DNA of 64,000 nucleotides from Physcocola sp002396385. Lineage in GTDB: Bacteria > Bacteroidota > Bacteroidia > Bacteroidales > Paludibacteraceae. Position 1 is the stretch's first letter, and every line of letters starts with the position of its first letter. The translations under genes and the position numbers were made by a program. The stretch spans positions 15,053 to 79,052 of the forward strand of contig CAMNDM010000014.1 in the NCBI GenBank assembly GCA_946535435.1, in the 5' to 3' direction. The notes under the pieces were generated by a model. The model saw only the letters and a list, made by a program, of their open reading frames with translations, was not told the origin of the DNA and did not search any database. Below, one piece after another: positions 59,716-64,000 of this stretch.

Positions 59716-59751
59716 CGTTTCTACTTTTATTATTCTGGCAAAGTTTCTATT

Positions 59752-62076
59752 TTACTGATATAATTTTTCTTGTACTCCAAAGAATACAGCACGAGCTTGA
59801 AGTGCACCTCCCATGGCGTTGATGCCATCTGGAATAGAACCGAATTTGAGGCCGAGCAAGGCAGGAAGCTTGTCCGTTCCCATTTCGTCGATACCCGAAT
59901 TGACGTAGGTCTGCAATAGGAAGTCAACAAACTCGTTCTGCTTTTCGCTGAGTGTCTTTCTGTATTCCTCCGCTCTTACGGCACGTTCCATTCGGGCTAT
60001 TGGTGTACTGTTGTATTCGATAAACTCAAGCACATCCATTAGGTCGCAGTTGTCTGCATTGATAAGGGTGCGGATTTTCTTCAAGTTTTCTGTACCGAAC
60101 CCCGCCGCTTCTAGCTTTTCGAGCAAAGCCTTTCGGGTGTCGGGGTTGGACCACTGTTTGTGCAGGTCGGCAGAATCTTTGAAAAACTCTGGTAATTTGC
60201 CGAACATGCTTCTGATAAACTCGTCTGTGCTGACTGGTTTGCCGTCTGCACCCCAGAACATGTCGGTCTTGATATGCTGAATGTTGCGTTTTGTGCCGTC
60301 GGAAAGGCGGATTTCAAGCGGTTCCTTCTTCTTGTATTCTTCATCAGGTTCTTCTGCTCCTGGAATTGGATTTACCAAGACTCGATATTTAGTTTTCGTT
60401 TCAGTTTCCTCACAAGTGCAGGGATTGTTATCGCACTTAGAGCATACGGGTTCGCCATCCCAGTCCCTATCGTTGAACTTCTCGTAAGCCTTGACGAAAT
60501 CGTAAATGGTGAAATAGTATTTTCCTTCGTATAGGCGAGTCCCGCGACCTATTATCTGCTTGAACTCTACCATACTGTTTACAGGTCTCAGCAACACAAT
60601 GTTGCGTACGTTCAAGGCATCCACTCCCGTACTCAACTTCTGTGAGGTGGTGAGGATGGTTGGTATCATCTTCTCGTTGTCTTGGAACTCTTTTAGGTAT
60701 TGTTCGCCCTGCTTCCCATCGTTGGCTGTTACACGCACACAGAAATTCGGATTGGTATTGCCAAGTGCCTTCGCTTCCTGGTTTATCATGTCCCTTATGG
60801 CTGCAGCATGGTTTTGGGTGGCACAGAACACCAGCGTTTTTTCGTTGATGCCGACATACTTCATAAACTCCTTCACCCTTGCACGGTCACGGTCTTTTAT
60901 GACGATATTGCCGTTGTAAAAGTCTGTCTCCGTATATACACGTCCTTCTTCTACATCTCCGCTAACCACTTCGTCTTCTGGATTGTAGATGTAGTCGTCG
61001 ATGTTGCTCTGCATCTTGCAGTGGCGGAACGGCGTTAAGAATCCGTCTTCAATACCATCCCTTAGCGAATAGCGGTAAACAGGTTCTCCGAAATACTTGT
61101 AGGTGTCGGCATTCACGTCACATCTTGGTGTGGCGGTTAAACCTATCTGCACGGCCTCGTCGAAGTATTCCATAATCTTGCGCCAGTTGCTTTCGTCTTT
61201 GGCACCGCCTCGGTGACACTCGTCGATGATGATGAGGTCGAAGAAATCCTTGTGGTACTGGCCGTAGTTGACTTCCTCACCGTTCTTGGTCAAGAAGGTT
61301 TGGAAGATGGTGAAGAACACGCTGCCGTTGGTCGGCACTTTGCCGTCCTTGCGTATGCTTTTCGGGTCGATACGCACCAATGCGTCCTGTTTGAAACCGA
61401 AGAACCCGCTGAATCCTTGGTCTGCCAAGATGTTGCGGTCCGTTAGGAAAAGGATTCTCGGACGGTTGCCCGTTTTTTTCACATTCCACTTGGTCTCAAA
61501 CAGCTTGTAGGAGATTTGGAAGGCGATAAAGGTCTTACCCGTACCGGTGGCAAGGGTAAGCAGTATGCGGTCACGCCCTTTGGCAATAGCTTCAAGGGTC
61601 TTGTTGATGGCAATTTCCTGGTAGTAGCGTGGATTTCTGCCTTCTGTAAGGTACAGAGGTTGGGCGTTGAACTTGTCGCGCCATTCGTCTACATCACCGA
61701 AGGTCATATTCCAAAGTTCATCTGGAGTAGGGAACGCATCTACATCGTGTTCTTCCCCAGTGGACATATCCATAAAGTAGATATGGTCGCCATCGGTGGC
61801 ATAGGTAAAGCGGATGCAGAGTTTCTTGGCATATTCCTTCGCCTGCATCACCCCTTCCTTATAGCCAACTTCGTCGCTCTTGGCTTCCACCACCGCAAGC
61901 TTTACACCCTTATGAATAAGGATGTAGTCTGCTTTCTTTGGAACAGCCTTAACTGTTGCACTGATTCGGCCGTTGGTAATTTTATATTCGGTCTTTATCA
62001 GGCTGTCTCCACTTCCCCAACCGCTGGCTTTGAGTTGTGGATCTATCTTATGTAGCCGGGTATCGGATTCGTTCAT
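59752..62076 (-). CDS. hsdR: type I restriction endonuclease R subunit (EcoEI-like HsdR)
   Basis: 774 residues. ATP-dependent translocase/nuclease that cuts unmethylated DNA. The N-terminal PD-(D/E)xK nuclease is seen as Asp50 and E64-x-K66 (VVEAKS). SF2 helicase motif I is ATGTGKT (178-182), motif II is DECH (IIIDECHRGG), motif III LTATP, motif VI IIGRGTRLYEG. A zinc-knuckle-like CSKCDNNPCTC lies near residue 575, and the C-terminal EcoEI_R_C-type helical domain completes it. Its length is that of the shorter EcoEI class. It is last in the operon hsdM(?)-hsdS-C39-like-hsdR, 12 bp after the C39-like gene. Confidence 0.92.
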   Translation of the reverse strand: MNESDTRLHKIDPQLKASGWGSGDSLIKTEYKITNGRISATVKAVPKKADYILIHKGVKLAVVEAKSDEVGYKEGVMQAKEYAKKLCIRFTYATDGDHIYFMDMSTGEEHDVDAFPTPDELWNMTFGDVDEWRDKFNAQPLYLTEGRNPRYYQEIAINKTLEAIAKGRDRILLTLATGTGKTFIAFQISYKLFETKWNVKKTGNRPRILFLTDRNILADQGFSGFFGFKQDALVRIDPKSIRKDGKVPTNGSVFFTIFQTFLTKNGEEVNYGQYHKDFFDLIIIDECHRGGAKDESNWRKIMEYFDEAVQIGLTATPRCDVNADTYKYFGEPVYRYSLRDGIEDGFLTPFRHCKMQSNIDDYIYNPEDEVVSGDVEEGRVYTETDFYNGNIVIKDRDRARVKEFMKYVGINEKTLVFCATQNHAAAIRDMINQEAKALGNTNPNFCVRVTANDGKQGEQYLKEFQDNEKMIPTILTTSQKLSTGVDALNVRNIVLLRPVNSMVEFKQIIGRGTRLYEGKYYFTIYDFVKAYEKFNDRDWDGEPVCSKCDNNPCTCEETETKTKYRVLVNPIPGAEEPDEEYKKKEPLEIRLSDGTKRNIQHIKTDMFWGADGKPVSTDEFIRSMFGKLPEFFKDSADLHKQWSNPDTRKALLEKLEAAGFGTENLKKIRTLINADNCDLMDVLEFIEYNSTPIARMERAVRAEEYRKTLSEKQNEFVDFLLQTYVNSGIDEMGTDKLPALLGLKFGSIPDGINAMGGALQARAVFFGVQEKLYQ

Positions 62077-62088
62077 AATACGTAATTC

Positions 62089-62742
62089 TTAGATTTTTGA
62101 AAGAATGAGAACATCTTCTAACTGCACGGTGTCTTTTCTTGAAATTCCCTCAAAATCAGATGTATAATTAAATCTGTTTGCAGATAGAACATCGATAGTG
62201 GCGTTCCACCTCTTTTGTCCGTGTATATAGCCGCCATCAGGATCAAGACACATTATCCGTTTTATGTCTTCACCATCGTTTTCATAACCTATGGCAAGCA
62301 TAGCATGGGCGTAGCTTGCATTAGCAATACTGATAATGATAGGTTTGTCATCATCTATACACTCTCTTATAACAGAAAGTGCAGACATGTTTTTAGTCAG
62401 TTTGTGTTCAACGGAGACAACATTGGAGAAACTTGATTCTATTAGTTTCTTCATTTTGTAATAAGACTGACCATCCCGATGCATACCATAATCCTCACAG
62501 AAAACCCTAAACAATCGCTTGGTGTTCTGATTTTTGTGTTGGACCTTAATGTGGGTATCACTTTCATAAATGCACTGTAGGATAAGTAGATTCATGATTA
62601 GCGAATAGGTAGCGCAAGCGCCATCCATACTGCCTTGTTTTTTGAACAAAGGGCGGAATTTCCCGCTTTTGTCCTTACACACAAGCTCTCTCACACCGTT
62701 GAGTTCTTGCATTTTCAAGTTGCTTATCACTTTCCTTCCCAT
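62089..62742 (-). CDS. papain/C39-like cysteine peptidase-fold protein inside the type I restriction operon
   Basis: 217 residues, no signal peptide. A papain-like active-site layout is visible: Gln36 and Cys43 at the start of a long helix (QGSMDGACATYSLIMNLLIL), His146 after a strand (SYAHAMLAIGYENDG), and Asp167 in IMCLDPDG, then GYIHGQKRWNATIDV. This matches C39-like peptidases (Q-x(5-7)-C ... H ... DP). It lies 11 bp after hsdS and 12 bp before hsdR on the same strand, so it is part of the operon. It is not a standard R, M or S subunit. It could cleave or regulate HsdR, or be an effector in its own right. The peptidase call is from motif spacing only. Confidence 0.6.
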   Translation of the reverse strand: MGRKVISNLKMQELNGVRELVCKDKSGKFRPLFKKQGSMDGACATYSLIMNLLILQCIYESDTHIKVQHKNQNTKRLFRVFCEDYGMHRDGQSYYKMKKLIESSFSNVVSVEHKLTKNMSALSVIRECIDDDKPIIISIANASYAHAMLAIGYENDGEDIKRIMCLDPDGGYIHGQKRWNATIDVLSANRFNYTSDFEGISRKDTVQLEDVLILSKI

Positions 62743-62753
62743 TGGAGTGTATT

Positions 62754-63956
62754 TTATAGTTCGCCACTGAATGCCTTACGCAGTATGCTCTGCTTTAAGG
62801 CTTCGTATTCGGTGAGTTCTTGGTCGTAATTGGTTTGAATTTCTTGACAAATAAGATTGATTCTATCTAATGTATTTACGACCTCTTTTTGAATTTCTGG
62901 ATTAGGATAAGGAACAAGCATATCTGTAAGTGCCGAAATACCAACATTTCCTTGCCCAACAGCTCCACCTTCATTTGCAAAATATTGAGATTTAAATGAT
63001 TCAGTGTAAGAGAAATAAAGAAAGAACTTTGGAGTGAAATTCGAATCTGTAACCCTAACTCTTGCTACTCGTTGATTCAAAAGTAGGTTCTCCTTCTGTA
63101 TTAAAGATACGAAACCGTAATCTCTTTTGTTCTTTGTTCCTGTTTGCGTTATTACCAAATCATTGATTAAAAGTTCTGCTTTTTTTAGATCTACAGAATC
63201 TATTTTATTAATGAAAATTGGCGAGCTCTTTAAAAGGATTTTCCCTTGTTTTACATTACCAATTCTTAAAATCTGATATTTACCTTCTTTTTCAAATAAA
63301 TTGCTTTTGAAAGCAAAGCCACTAGAAATTTTAGCTAATTCAGAAAGTTTTGTGTTATTATTAAATTTCGAAAAAATATTGTTTACTGACGCTTGCCACA
63401 AATCCTTAACCGCTTGAAGCCCTTTTTCGGCATTCTGCTTTAGTCCGTCTATCTTCGCAAAGGCTTCGTCCAACTTCTTTACGATGCGGTCCTGCTCGGA
63501 GAGAGGGGGAACGGGGATTTCAAATCCTTTTATCTGACTTGTGCTTAAGTTTGGTTGTGCCGCACCTGCTGCGATTCTTAGACTTTCTTCTGTTTTTGTT
63601 TGGAGAAAGTAGTAAAGATACAAATGGTTAAGTTTATCTTTATGTTCTCGAAATAATCCAACTCGCTGATTTTGAAAGAATTCTTTTCCAGTTTTATTGA
63701 TACCGAGTTTTCCTGTAGTACCGCCTGACATCGCAATCAGAATATCATTAGGACGGACCTTAAAATTTGAAAGGTCATCATTAATTTTGTGGGGATCCAC
63801 ATAGGTCATTTTCTCTGTAGAAACCTCCCCATTTTGAATGTCGGAAATTCTCACGACACCAACGCCTGTTTCACAGAATGAATTGCTTTTAAAAGCAAAA
63901 CCATTTTGGAAATCGCAAATTGTTCCCAATGTTTGTACTTTCCACCCTTCTTTCAT
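62754..63956 (-). CDS. hsdS: type I restriction-modification specificity subunit HsdS
   Basis: 400 residues, complete, with two target-recognition domains. TRD1 covers residues 1-150 and the first conserved helix follows (IPVPPLSEQDRIVKKLDEAFAKIDGLK). TRD2 covers about 205-355 and the second helix ends EYEALKQSILRKAFSGEL, the usual HsdS ending. Both TRDs begin alike (NGFAFKSN and SGFAFKSN), showing the internal duplication. Each TRD recognises half of a bipartite DNA site. The ATG overlaps the upstream stop (ATGA), and AAGGAGGGG 5 bp before it is a strong Shine-Dalgarno, unusual for this phylum. Confidence 0.92.
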   Translation of the reverse strand: MKEGWKVQTLGTICDFQNGFAFKSNSFCETGVGVVRISDIQNGEVSTEKMTYVDPHKINDDLSNFKVRPNDILIAMSGGTTGKLGINKTGKEFFQNQRVGLFREHKDKLNHLYLYYFLQTKTEESLRIAAGAAQPNLSTSQIKGFEIPVPPLSEQDRIVKKLDEAFAKIDGLKQNAEKGLQAVKDLWQASVNNIFSKFNNNTKLSELAKISSGFAFKSNLFEKEGKYQILRIGNVKQGKILLKSSPIFINKIDSVDLKKAELLINDLVITQTGTKNKRDYGFVSLIQKENLLLNQRVARVRVTDSNFTPKFFLYFSYTESFKSQYFANEGGAVGQGNVGISALTDMLVPYPNPEIQKEVVNTLDRINLICQEIQTNYDQELTEYEALKQSILRKAFSGEL

Positions 63957-64000
63957 ACCAACCCCTCCTTATCATTTTTCAGACCTTCATTTTCTTTGCG
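63953..64000 (-). CDS. 3' end of the gene upstream of hsdS (probably hsdM), truncated by window edge
   Basis: The last 16 codons, ending RKENEGLKNDKEGLV and TGA, lie on the minus strand in frame with the window edge and overlap the hsdS ATG by 3 bases. Position directly before hsdS suggests the methyltransferase subunit hsdM, but too little is visible to prove it. Confidence 0.5.
   Translation of the reverse strand, partial: RKENEGLKNDKEGLV

Overview
The window is chromosomal DNA of a member of the Bacteroidota, most likely order Bacteroidales. The evidence is the protein families (DUF4270, DUF1599, BT_3928-like DoxX protein, DUF3316, CreD cassette, Rne/Rng next to a 29-residue Lys/Arg-rich protein), promoters of the form TTTG - about 20 bp - TAnnTTTG, mostly absent Shine-Dalgarno sequences, and a tRNA without encoded CCA. 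The genus cannot be fixed from the sequence alone.

Layout. 1-6.9 kb: end of topoisomerase IV subunit B, a tRNA-Gly(GCC) with its own promoter and terminator, then pyrG-yidC and a sodium/solute symporter. 6.8-15.8 kb (minus strand): a surface-polysaccharide block with four family-2 glycosyltransferases, a flippase, an outer-membrane-type protein, a GH16 glucanase-like lipoprotein, another lipoprotein and an HD-domain protein. 16-20 kb: a membrane-anchored AraC-type regulator and the DUF1599/DoxX-like/tpiA group. 20-31 kb: NUDIX and FHA proteins, an AAA-DUF4143 ATPase, a 33-bp tandem repeat array, pth2, a tandem pair of TerB/J-domain membrane proteins, and thiD. 30.6-34.2 kb: truncated starch-synthase-like protein, DUF4270, ruvX, def. 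34-40 kb (minus): TerB-like protein, repeat protein, DUF2461, lytic transglycosylase, UspA, S41 protease, DUF3316. 40-47.6 kb: TPR protein, a decayed paralogous-domain fragment, a putatively self-regulated CreD cassette, a VWA protein and a candidate small RNA. 47.6-57.7 kb: pepD, GNAT, CE1-like esterase, transglutaminase-like protein, flavoprotein, YbaK, NlpC/P60-LysM. 57.8-59.6 kb: the small basic protein and RNase G. 59.7-64 kb (minus): a type I restriction locus running off the right edge.

Most striking points. (1) The only pyrG in the window sits next to yidC but has lost both the P-loop lysine and the glutaminase nucleophile cysteine. (2) A papain/C39-like protein (Gln36, Cys43, His146, Asp167) lies between hsdS and hsdR in one operon. 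(3) A 33-bp repeat array encodes 11-residue repeats on the minus strand and is broken by a one-base change in a T-run. (4) Two matching palindromes flank the regulator of the CreD cassette, one of them over the promoter. (5) An orphan minus-strand promoter and strong terminator about 130 nt apart mark a probable small RNA at 45.88-46.01 kb.

Family names come from reading the translated proteins and recalling family motifs. No database search was run.
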